From assembly GCA_947629845.1 (NCBI GenBank), contig CANRFD010000020.1:1-18270 (forward strand): a DNA stretch of 18,270 nt, written 5' to 3'. Source of the DNA: an uncultured Clostridia bacterium. Its GTDB lineage: Bacteria > Bacillota > Clostridia > Christensenellales > Borkfalkiaceae. Position 1 is the first letter of the stretch. Each line of letters opens with the position of its first letter. Below the pieces are notes generated by a model. It ran no database searches. It was not told where the DNA came from and saw only the letters and a list, made by a program, of their open reading frames with translations. Below are positions 1 to 6,773 of the stretch, in pieces. The position numbers and the translations under genes were made by a program.

Positions 1-423
1 ATCCAGAAGGGCGTGCTCGCGGGCTACCCCATGGTCAACTTGAAGTGCACGCTGTTCGACGGAAAATCCCACCCCGTCGACAGTAAGGAAGTTGCCTTCG
101 TCTCGGCGGCAAAGCTCTCCTACGACGACGGCGTACGCCGCGCGCATCCCGTCATTCTCGAGCCCATCTGCGCCATGAAGATCATGGTGCCCGAGCAGTA
201 CGTCGGCGACATCATGGGCGACTTGAACACCCGCCGCGGCCGCATCATCGGCATGGAGGCGCGGGACGGCATTCAGGTCATCTCCGCGGAGGCGCCGCAG
301 GGCGAAATTCTCACCTATGCGACCACGCTCCGCTCCATCACGCAGGGCAGGGGCAAGTTCACGGAGGAATTTGTCCGCTACGAGCAGGCGCCCGACTTCA
401 TCCTTCAGAAAATCGCGAAATAA
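1..423 (+). CDS. Elongation factor G family GTPase, C-terminal fragment (5' end outside window)
   Basis: This is the end of a ribosomal translocase of the EF-G family, a cytoplasmic GTPase that moves tRNA-mRNA after peptide bond formation. The reading frame is open from base 1 (reading I-Q-K-G-V-L-A-G-Y), so the GTP-binding domain is upstream of the window. What remains is the end of domain IV (GVLAGYP, then a TLFDG and HPVDS stretch) and all of domain V (PVILEPI, YVGDIMGDLNTRRGRI, then LRSITQGRGKF and YEQAP). These are EF-G signatures. The domain V wording resembles the second EF-G paralogue common in Bacillota more than canonical FusA, so no symbol is given; the missing N-terminus would decide. 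A strong terminator follows 12 nt after the stop codon. Confidence 0.93.
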   Translation: MQKGVLAGYPMVNLKCTLFDGKSHPVDSKEVAFVSAAKLSYDDGVRRAHPVILEPICAMKIMVPEQYVGDIMGDLNTRRGRIIGMEARDGIQVISAEAPQGEILTYATTLRSITQGRGKFTEEFVRYEQAPDFILQKIAK

Positions 424-435
424 GCAAACTTGCAG

Positions 436-465
436 CGCCCCGCGAGTGTTCGCGGGGCGTTTTTT
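436..465 (+). terminator. Rho-independent terminator after the EF-G gene
   Basis: A perfect 10-bp GC-rich stem (436-445 with 450-459) with a 4-nt loop is followed directly by six T residues (460-465). It begins 12 nt after the EF-G stop codon. The T-run ends only 12 nt before the next start codon, so it also lies against the ribosome binding site of the following gene. Confidence 0.92.
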
Positions 466-477
466 ACGGAGACAGCC

Positions 478-1428
478 ATGAAAAAGTTGAGCAGACAGAG
501 CATAGGAAAGGCGGCGGCCGTTGTTGCCGCCCTCCTCTTTCTGCTCGCCGTCACGCTCGTCAACGTGTTCGTGCCCTTCCGCACCATGCGCGCCGCCTAT
601 GCGCTGCCCGCCTGCGCCGAGGGCGAACTGCGCGTCTACTTCCTCGACGTGGGGCAGGGCGACTGCACCGTCGTGCAGTTCCCGAGCGGCGCCGCGCTCG
701 TCATCGACGCCGGGGACGGCTCGTGGGAGAACGACAACAAGCTGTGCTCCTTCTTCAAGGGGCTGGGCGCGGAGAAGCTGACTTACGTCGTCACCCACAC
801 CGACTCCGACCACAGCGGCGGCGTAGCGGAGCTCATAAACGTGTTCGGCGCAGACGCCGTCTACCTGCCCGGCGTTCCCTCCGGGGGCAGCTGTTATAAG
901 CGGCTGGTCGCTTCGGCGGAGCGCAGCGGCGCAGAGGTGCAGACCGCAAAGCGCTACACCGTCATCGAAGAGGGCGACGCATACGCCGTTTTTCTCACCC
1001 CATATTCGCAAAATGAAGAGAACGACAACGACGCCTCCTCCGTGCTCTACCTGCGATACGGCGAATTTTCCGCCCTGTTCGCCGCCGACATCACCGCCGC
1101 GCGCGAACGGCGGCTGCGCAATGAATACGAAATCGACCAAACGCTGTTCGATTTCAACGGATTTCAGGTGCGCCTCGACGACGTGGACGTGCTGAAAGTT
1201 GCCCACCACGGCTCCGACACCTCCTCCTCGAAGGAGTGGTTAGAGCTCATAAAGCCCGAGATCTCCGTCATCTCCTGCGGGCGCGGCAACGCCTACGGGC
1301 ACCCCGCGGGCGGCGCGCTTTCGCGGCTTGCGGCATGCGGCAGCGAAATTTACCGCACCGACGAGTTAGGCGACATCATGCTCTCCGCCTTTTATGACGG
1401 AAAATGCGACGTCGCGTACGGGTTCTGA
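478..1428 (+). CDS. ComEC/Rec2-like MBL-fold hydrolase, membrane-anchored
   Basis: This 316-residue protein has a basic N-terminus, one hydrophobic segment at about residues 10-34 (signal anchor or uncleaved signal peptide), and then a metallo-beta-lactamase domain of the type found at the C-terminus of ComEC. Visible motifs are FLDVGQGD (56-62), the metal-binding THTDSDH (His107, Asp109, Asp111, His112), FAADI (Asp204), the AHHGSD motif (His243-His244) and YGHP (273-276). Such stand-alone proteins are assumed to be extracytoplasmic phosphodiesterases or nucleases; the substrate cannot be read from sequence. The ComEC membrane channel and OB-fold are absent. The start at 478 is chosen because GGAGA at 468-472 lies 5 nt upstream and the anchor follows at once; an in-frame ATG at 430 would translate through the terminator hairpin. 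The terminator immediately upstream means transcription needs read-through or a promoter inside the EF-G gene. Confidence 0.88.
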   Translation: MKKLSRQSIGKAAAVVAALLFLLAVTLVNVFVPFRTMRAAYALPACAEGELRVYFLDVGQGDCTVVQFPSGAALVIDAGDGSWENDNKLCSFFKGLGAEKLTYVVTHTDSDHSGGVAELINVFGADAVYLPGVPSGGSCYKRLVASAERSGAEVQTAKRYTVIEEGDAYAVFLTPYSQNEENDNDASSVLYLRYGEFSALFAADITAARERRLRNEYEIDQTLFDFNGFQVRLDDVDVLKVAHHGSDTSSSKEWLELIKPEISVISCGRGNAYGHPAGGALSRLAACGSEIYRTDELGDIMLSAFYDGKCDVAYGF

Positions 1429-1453
1429 CCCGCCTTCCCTTCCGCCGCAACAT

Positions 1454-1480
1454 GCGCCCCATTGTCGGGCGCCGTTTTTT
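1454..1480 (+). terminator. Probable terminator after the MBL hydrolase gene
   Basis: A 6-bp stem GCGCCC/GGGCGC (1454-1459 with 1467-1472) has a 7-nt loop. CG and six T residues (1475-1480) follow. The short stem and the 2-nt gap before the T-run make it weaker than the others here, but it is correctly placed between a stop codon and a new promoter. Confidence 0.6.
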
Positions 1481-1523
1481 GTGATAATTTTTTGAAAATT
1501 TCCCCGCAAACGCCCTTCTTTTC

Positions 1524-1551
1524 TTGCAATTTTGCGGGTTTCCCCTATAAT
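1524..1551 (+). promoter_or_regulatory. Sigma-A-type promoter for the beta-helix lipoprotein gene
   Basis: TTGCAA (1524-1529) and TATAAT (1546-1551) are separated by 16 bp in an AT-rich stretch. They lie about 31 nt upstream of the AAGGTGG ribosome binding site (1571-1577) of the gene starting at 1582. The -10 is perfect consensus and the -35 differs at one base. Confidence 0.8.
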
Positions 1552-1581
1552 GAAACCAATATGATATATAAAGGTGGTACG

Positions 1582-3294
1582 ATGAAAAAGTTTTCGGCTC
1601 CCATCGCCGCGGCAGTTGCGGCGTGTTTCCTGCTTGCGGCGTGCGGCGAACCCTCCCCTTCCGGCGGCGCATTTACCAACCCCGGGGACAGCCTCGGCGG
1701 AGGCGGTGTGGTGCAAGAAATCCCCTCCGCGACGGTCTCCGAGGGCGCGGCGGAGGCGGAGAAAGCGGCGGGCGAGATCGCTTCTGCGGCGGAGATCCCC
1801 GCAGCGGCCATTCCCGTCACGTCGGCTACGGTCATTGCCGAGGCGGGCGACTACGTCGTCTCGGGCACGGTGGAAGGCAAGATCGAGGTCGCGGCGGAGA
1901 GCGGCGTGCGGCTGTTTTTGCAAAACGCTGCCATTTCCAACGCGAAAAAGGTCATTGAGAGCGCGGGCGATCTCACCCTTACGCTCGTGGGCGAAAACAC
2001 TGTGGGGAACACCAACGCGGAGGGCTCCAACACCGTCGACTGCGCGGGCAGGCTCACCGTGAACGGCACGGGCTCGCTTGCTGTGACGGCCACGAAGAAC
2101 GGCATCTCCGCAAACAGCATTGCCGTGCGGGACGCAACGCTCACCGTGAACGCGGCGAAGGACGGCCTGCACGCCGAGATCGACTACGATAGCGCGACAA
2201 CAACCCCCGAATTTTCGTACGAGGCGGGCGGCTGGGTCGTGATAAACGGCGCAAAACTCACAGCGTTTTGCCAAAATGACGGAATACAGGCGGATACCTT
2301 TGTTCTGATCCGCGGGGAAAGCGCGGTAGACATTACGACCAACGGCGGCGCGCCGCAGACCATCACCGAGGCCTCTTCGGACAGCGGCGACGGCAAGGGG
2401 ATCAAGGCGGGCGCCATCGATTGGGGCGCAGACGACGCCGAGATCGTCTCCGACGGCTATCTCATCGCCATCGAGGGCGGCGCAGTGAACATCAACTCCA
2501 ACGACGACGCCATTCACTCGGACGGGGAGCTCGTCGTCTCGGGCGGGCAGCTCGAGATCGCGGCGGGCGACGACGCCCTGCACGCCGAGGCGCTTTTGAC
2601 GTTTGCGGGCGGCTCGGTGGCGGTTTCCCGCTGCTATGAAGGGCTGGAGGCGGCGAAGGTGGAAATTTCGGGCGGGGACATCTATGTTGCCTCCGCCGAC
2701 GACGGCATCAACGCGGCCGACGGCACGGCGTCCTTCCCCGGGCAGGCCAACGCCAACTGCCACATCATAATTTCGGGCGGGAACATCGAGGTGAACGCCG
2801 AGGGCGACGGCATCGACTCCAACGGCACCATGCTCATTTCGGGGGGAACGGTGTTCGTCTCCGGGCCGACGAACGGCGGGAACGCGGCGCTCGACTCCGA
2901 CGGCGGCATCCTCGTGAACGGCGGCTACCTCTTTGCGGTCGGCCCCATCGGCATGGTGGAGACGCCGGCGCAAAATTCGGCGCAGAACGTCGTCTCCTTC
3001 GCGACCAACGCCGCGATCGCTGCCGGCACCAACCTGACGCTTACCGGCGAAAACGGCAGCGCCCTCTTCACCTACGCCCCCGCAAAGACCTGCCGCTCGG
3101 TGATCGTCTCCTGCCCCGAGCTGAAAACCAACGGCTCGTACGCGATCTACGGCGGCGACACGGCGCTGTGCACGTTCACCGTGACGGCGCGCATCACCAC
3201 GGTCGGTGGGGCGGGCGGAATGAACGACCCGGGCGGAATGCCGGGCGGTGGCGGCTCCCCCATGCGCCCCGGCTTCCCCGGCGGCAGAAGGTGA
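1582..3294 (+). CDS. Cthe_2159-like carbohydrate-binding beta-helix lipoprotein
   Basis: This 570-residue lipoprotein has a signal peptide ending in lipobox LAAC (Cys21) and a low-complexity Ala/Glu linker to about residue 75. The body, up to about residue 540, is a repetitive beta-solenoid. Recurring turns such as DGLHAE, DGIQAD, DDAIHSDG, DDALHAE, YEGLEA, DDGINAADG and GDGIDSNG alternate with SGG-type strands. This pattern matches the Cthe_2159/DUF4353 family, whose Clostridium thermocellum founder binds cellulose and acidic sugars and resembles polysaccharide lyases; acidic turns probably bind calcium. The C-terminal tail is rich in Gly, Met and Pro, as in relatives. The start at 1582 is supported by AAGGTGG 4 nt upstream and by the signal peptide; longer in-frame starts at 1462 and later would cover the promoter. 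It has its own promoter and terminator, so it is monocistronic. Ligand identity is inferred. Confidence 0.87.
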   Translation: MKKFSAPIAAAVAACFLLAACGEPSPSGGAFTNPGDSLGGGGVVQEIPSATVSEGAAEAEKAAGEIASAAEIPAAAIPVTSATVIAEAGDYVVSGTVEGKIEVAAESGVRLFLQNAAISNAKKVIESAGDLTLTLVGENTVGNTNAEGSNTVDCAGRLTVNGTGSLAVTATKNGISANSIAVRDATLTVNAAKDGLHAEIDYDSATTTPEFSYEAGGWVVINGAKLTAFCQNDGIQADTFVLIRGESAVDITTNGGAPQTITEASSDSGDGKGIKAGAIDWGADDAEIVSDGYLIAIEGGAVNINSNDDAIHSDGELVVSGGQLEIAAGDDALHAEALLTFAGGSVAVSRCYEGLEAAKVEISGGDIYVASADDGINAADGTASFPGQANANCHIIISGGNIEVNAEGDGIDSNGTMLISGGTVFVSGPTNGGNAALDSDGGILVNGGYLFAVGPIGMVETPAQNSAQNVVSFATNAAIAAGTNLTLTGENGSALFTYAPAKTCRSVIVSCPELKTNGSYAIYGGDTALCTFTVTARITTVGGAGGMNDPGGMPGGGGSPMRPGFPGGRR

Positions 3295-3309
3295 GCGGAA
3301 CAGTAAACG

Positions 3310-3336
3310 AAAAAGGCCTCTTGCAGGCCTTTTTTT
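3310..3336. terminator. Bidirectional terminator between convergent genes
   Basis: The stem AAAAAGGCCT/AGGCCTTTTT (3310-3319 with 3325-3334) has a 5-nt loop and T-runs on both strands. On the plus strand it ends the beta-helix lipoprotein transcript 15 nt after its stop. On the minus strand it is the first good terminator met after the esterase stop at 3622, so the repeat at 3345-3608 would be part of the esterase 3' untranslated region. Confidence 0.85.
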
Positions 3337-3344
3337 GATGGAAT

Positions 3345-3608
3345 GGGGTGGGAAAACGGACGGAGCCCCACCCCCGTCCCTACGGGACACCCCCTCCCAC
3401 GGAGGGGGCAAGAACAGGGCGCGCGGGGCGGTGGGTAAGGGAAGATTCACTCGGCTCCTGCGGAGCCTCGGAATGAGGAGGGGCACGCATTATAATAAGG
3501 ACATGTTTCGACTCGCCGCAAGGGCAGCGGCGGCTCAACATGACGTGATTATGGCTCAATCCCCATCACCGCCTACGGCGGAGCTTCCCCTTTGCAAAAG
3601 GGGAAGCC
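3345..3608 (-). repeat. Modular intergenic repeat, copy A (minus orientation)
   Basis: This stretch holds no convincing gene. Read on the minus strand it contains, in order: a 56-bp block M1 (3608-3553) with a near-perfect palindrome around GCTTCCCCTTTTGC; block M2 (3552-3536, ATAATCACGTCATGTTG); a variable hairpin (GCCGC..GCGGC); a 26-bp block M3 (3512-3487, GTCGAAACATGTCCTTATTA then TAATGC); a second hairpin, GGCTCC-GCA-GGAGCC; and block M4 (about 3409-3345) with a CCCCCTCC/GGAGGGGG stem, a small GTCCC/GGGAC hairpin and GGGGGTGGGG. M1 and M3 recur without a mismatch, inverted, at 17958-18013 and 18068-18093. M2 and part of M3 recur at 13551-13666. Confidence 0.9.
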
Positions 3609-3621
3609 TTTCGGGCGGGAG

Positions 3622-4365
3622 TTAAACGAGGGAGAGGGTGCGGAGGAAGGCGGGGATCTGGCGGCGCCACGAAGTTTCGCTGTGGGTGCCGCCGCGGATC
3701 AGGCGGAACGTCGTCTCCGCGCCGCGGGAGAGCAGGGCGTCGAGGCAGGCCGTGAGCGCTTCCCTCTGCCGCGCCCCGTGGCTCTTAAGTTCGGCGCTGC
3801 CGTAATCGATGTAGACGGTCGGGCGAGCCTTTGACCAGTCGGCCTCCTTTATCATCTTGGCGCACGCCGCGGGATCCACCCACAGGCTGGGCGAGAGGGC
3901 TGCTCCGCCCGCAAAGACGTGCGGATAGCGGCAGAGCGCGTACAGCGTCATCAATCCGCCCATGGAGGCTCCCGCAAGGAAGGTCGAGTTCCGCGTCGGC
4001 TTTGTGGGGTAGCGGGCGTCAATCGCTGGTTTGAAGGCGTTCACGAGCCAATCGAGGTAGACGTCCCCCCTCCCCTCCGAGGAGCCGAACGGCGAGCTGA
4101 ACGCGAAGGGCGAGTACTCCGTGAGCCTGTCGCGGGGGTCGCAGTCCACGGCGGCGACGATGAGCTTTGCGCCGAAGCCGTCGAGCGCATCGCCCATGCG
4201 GAGGCTGTCTCCATAGGTCGCACGCTCGTCGAAGAACGCCGTCTGTCCGTCGAAGAGGTACAAGACGGGCATGCGGCCGCTGTATTTTTCCGGAAGATAG
4301 ACGGACGCCGTCCTCTTCTGCTCCCCGCTCGGCGCGGGAACGGTGACTTCGAATTGTTCTATCAT
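3622..4365 (-). CDS. Alpha/beta-hydrolase, putative esterase family (esterase D / Fes-like)
   Basis: This 247-residue serine hydrolase lacks a signal peptide and should be cytoplasmic. It carries the family opening (ASVYLPEKY, then MPVLYLFDGQ), the nucleophile elbow GASMGG with Ser134, and the catalytic histidine region GGTHSETSW (His228). The acidic triad residue is probably near IDYGSAE (187-192). The whole length matches the Pfam 'Putative esterase' domain, which covers enterochelin, feruloyl, acetyl-xylan and S-formylglutathione esterases; sequence alone does not choose among these. AGGGAGA about 7 nt upstream of the ATG supports the start, and a promoter lies at 4393-4421. It sits downstream of, but is transcribed separately from, the surface-protein operon, and converges on the beta-helix gene. 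Its transcript probably runs through repeat copy A to the bidirectional terminator. Confidence 0.88.
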   Translation of the reverse strand: MIEQFEVTVPAPSGEQKRTASVYLPEKYSGRMPVLYLFDGQTAFFDERATYGDSLRMGDALDGFGAKLIVAAVDCDPRDRLTEYSPFAFSSPFGSSEGRGDVYLDWLVNAFKPAIDARYPTKPTRNSTFLAGASMGGLMTLYALCRYPHVFAGGAALSPSLWVDPAACAKMIKEADWSKARPTVYIDYGSAELKSHGARQREALTACLDALLSRGAETTFRLIRGGTHSETSWRRQIPAFLRTLSLV

Positions 4366-4392
4366 ATCGTTTCTCCCTGAAAGATCTCTTCT

Positions 4393-4421
4393 ATTTTATA
4401 CGTCCGCTTGGGAAAAATCAA
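4393..4421 (-). promoter_or_regulatory. Promoter for the esterase gene
   Basis: On the minus strand TTGATT (4421-4416) and TAAAAT (4398-4393) are 17 bp apart in an AT-rich gap, about 30 nt upstream of the start codon at 4365. Each hexamer departs from consensus at two positions at most. Confidence 0.72.
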
Positions 4422-4441
4422 GCGCGTTTTGCGTTTTTTTG

Positions 4442-4475
4442 AAAAATTGCGGCGGCGTGCAGGTGCGTGCCGCCG
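4442..4475 (-). terminator. Probable terminator of the three-gene surface-protein operon
   Basis: On the minus strand, 18 nt after the stop of the last operon gene, a 7-bp stem CGGCGGC/GCCGCCG (4475-4469 with 4456-4450) has a 12-nt loop, then CAA and five T residues. The gap before the short T-run weakens it, but the esterase promoter follows immediately. Confidence 0.6.
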
Positions 4476-4492
4476 TGAGATTTGATCGGAAT

Positions 4493-6766
4493 TTATTCGC
4501 CGTAGTCGGACGCCGTCACGTTTTCTATCGCGTAGCAGCCGCCCGCGTTGCGGTGGGTGAGACGGAATGCGGCGACGGGCGCGCCGGGGTTCTTGGCGGC
4601 CGTGGAGGCGTTGTAGACCCAGCGAGCAAGCTGCTCGTACGCGGCATTTTCCTCCGTCTTGACGCTGACGATGTACTCGGCGGAACTGCCGCTCGCCATG
4701 CGGTCGATCCGCACGAAGAGGGTCGCGCCGCGCTCTGCGGCGGGCATTTCGAAGCCGGAGAGGTACTCCTTCTGCGCCTTGGTATCGAGGTCGTTGGTGA
4801 AGGCAAGCTTGCCGTTCTCGCTGCGGAGGTTGAAGAAGCCCGCCCAAGTATCGTCCCCGCTGCCCGTGCACAGGCCGACGCCCAGCTGGACGGCGCCCGT
4901 CGCGGGGTTGGCTCCCAACAGGCGGAAGGCAAACTCGAGGCGGCAATTCTGCGTGGGGGCGGCAAAGGCGATAGCGGCGAAGTCGGCGTCATCCTTTCCG
5001 CCGTCCCGCAACGCCCAGTCGGGGTTGGAGCGCTGCATGATGACGCCCGTCTTGGTGAGCACCATGTTCTGGCGGCAATCGGAGCAGAGCTGATTGTAGT
5101 CCATATCGCCCATGTCGAAGAACTCGGAATGCCCGGTGACGAAGTCCTGAATGCGCTTTGCCGCGGTGGCGTTGACGTTGGTCGTGGCGAGCACGTTGAA
5201 CGTCTTGTACGCGACGGCGGAATAGCCCGTGACGGGGTCGGTGAGCGTCATCTTGACGGTGAAGCTGCCGCCTGCGTCGTTCAATTCGTAGTTGGCGACG
5301 ATGACGTAGGGATAGTCGGTGTTCTCATCCGCGCCGTACAGCACCGAAACGTCCTTCTTGTCTCGGTTGGAGGAGGTAACGTTGTTTTCCGTCACCTCGT
5401 AGAAGGCGTAGCGCGGCAGCGGCTGCGTGCCCGCCTTTACGGTGTAGCTGCAGAACTGCGCGTCGAAATAGAGCATGTGCCCCATGCTCGAGAGGACGTC
5501 GTCGGGCATGCCGCCGAAGGGATCTTCGCCCCAGACGGGCGCATAGGTGAGATTTTCCACGGAGTAGACGTCGATATCGACGGTCACTTTGGTGGAGCGG
5601 TTGGTCTTGTGGGTATACACGACGGTGACGGTGAAGAAGTCTGCCTCGGCGGCGGTGATGCGGACGGATGTCCCCTCCCCCTGCTCGGCGGTCACGTTGC
5701 CGTTGCCGTGGGTATCGAAGGAGACGTCGTACCGCTCGACGGCGCCCTTCGCAAGATAGCCGATCTCGGTCGGCTGATTGGTCTGGATGCGGTGCCGTTC
5801 GGCCGTCAGAGTCTCCAGCGTGACCGTAGCGGGGCGGCAGTTGATCGCAACGGTGGCTTCGCCCGTCGCGCCGCCGACCGTGCGCACCTTGTACGCGATC
5901 TGCCATTCGCCCGAGACGAGGGGCGTGAACGCGGAGCCGTTGAGCGTGAACGTTGCGGCGTCTGCGGCGGCATAGTCGGAGGAGCCGTTCCTGCGGTAGG
6001 AGGCCTCGAACCGCTCGGAGAGCACGACGTCGCCCTCGGGGCAGACGGCGGAGGCCGTGAGCGCGACCTGCTCGTTCTCCCGCACGTTCTTGCTGCTTGC
6101 GTCCACCGTGACGGTGGGAGAAGCGGGCGCGGCGATCTCGATCTCTGCCGTGCCCTCCGCCTCCGTCTCGCCGAGGGTAGCGGTGACGGTGACGGTGTAC
6201 TTGCCCGCCGAATTGAACACGACGGTGCTATCCGCGCTGTTATACACGGCGTCCGCCGTCTCCGCGCCGTTCTTTTGGAAGGAGACTTCGACGGCGCTGC
6301 CCGCCGCGGCCGCATACTTTACGACGTGCACGGAGCCCGTTCTGCCCAGCGTTTCGCCCGCCGCCGCCTCGATGCGCACGTCGTCGACGAACGCCCCTGC
6401 GGCCGAGATGGAGACGGTCGCCGAGGCCTGCCCGAGCATACCGTCCTTTGCGGCGAACACGGTGACGGTGTATTCGCCCGCCGTGTAGAAGTAGTAGCCG
6501 TCGTTGCGGAAGGTGTAGTTCTCCGCGGTGGCGGCCTCGCCGCCAAGCTGCACGGAGGTGGAGACGGTGCAGCCGTCGGGGACGGTGTAGGTGACGCGGT
6601 GCATCGCGCCCGCCTTCCCATAGAGGGAGCTGTCCGCCGCGGCGATCGCCACGTCCTTGACCTCGGGCGGGTCGGGCAGGTCGCTGCCGCAACCGAAGAA
6701 GATGCCGCAGGTCAATGCCGAAACGGCAAGCGCAGTGAGCGCCAAAATTCCCGTTTTACGTTTCAT
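4493..6766 (-). CDS. Surface lipoprotein with Ig-like/PKD-like repeats and a lectin-like C-terminal domain
   Basis: This 757-residue protein has a lipoprotein signal peptide ending IFFGC (Cys26), an unusual lipobox with Phe at -2 and -3. Two homologous beta-sandwich repeats follow at about 35-120 and 127-212; both end in a G-EYTVTV or GKYTVTV strand. A third Ig-like unit lies at about 216-310 and further beta-rich modules run to about 530. The last 200 residues (CRLEFAFRLLG, then LFVRIDR and YIVSVKTEE) look like a concanavalin/LamG-type sandwich. No catalytic motif is visible; an adhesive or glycan-binding role is inferred from architecture only. The ATG at 6766 is preferred over one at 6793 because the signal peptide starts there and AGGGGG, overlapping the end of the upstream gene, lies 10-15 nt before it. 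Only 7 nt separate it from that gene's stop, so translation is probably coupled. It is the third gene of the operon. Confidence 0.82.
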   Translation of the reverse strand: MKRKTGILALTALAVSALTCGIFFGCGSDLPDPPEVKDVAIAAADSSLYGKAGAMHRVTYTVPDGCTVSTSVQLGGEAATAENYTFRNDGYYFYTAGEYTVTVFAAKDGMLGQASATVSISAAGAFVDDVRIEAAAGETLGRTGSVHVVKYAAAAGSAVEVSFQKNGAETADAVYNSADSTVVFNSAGKYTVTVTATLGETEAEGTAEIEIAAPASPTVTVDASSKNVRENEQVALTASAVCPEGDVVLSERFEASYRRNGSSDYAAADAATFTLNGSAFTPLVSGEWQIAYKVRTVGGATGEATVAINCRPATVTLETLTAERHRIQTNQPTEIGYLAKGAVERYDVSFDTHGNGNVTAEQGEGTSVRITAAEADFFTVTVVYTHKTNRSTKVTVDIDVYSVENLTYAPVWGEDPFGGMPDDVLSSMGHMLYFDAQFCSYTVKAGTQPLPRYAFYEVTENNVTSSNRDKKDVSVLYGADENTDYPYVIVANYELNDAGGSFTVKMTLTDPVTGYSAVAYKTFNVLATTNVNATAAKRIQDFVTGHSEFFDMGDMDYNQLCSDCRQNMVLTKTGVIMQRSNPDWALRDGGKDDADFAAIAFAAPTQNCRLEFAFRLLGANPATGAVQLGVGLCTGSGDDTWAGFFNLRSENGKLAFTNDLDTKAQKEYLSGFEMPAAERGATLFVRIDRMASGSSAEYIVSVKTEENAAYEQLARWVYNASTAAKNPGAPVAAFRLTHRNAGGCYAIENVTASDYGE

Positions 6767-6773
6767 ATTGCCG

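Noticed and set aside
1366..3486. Open frame of 706 codons on the minus strand opposite the beta-helix gene
   Set aside because: It runs through a promoter, two terminators and part of a repeat, and has an Arg-rich shadow composition.
3553..3608. M1 palindrome as the esterase terminator
   Set aside because: Stable stem but no T-run follows on either strand; the bidirectional terminator at 3310-3336 is better.
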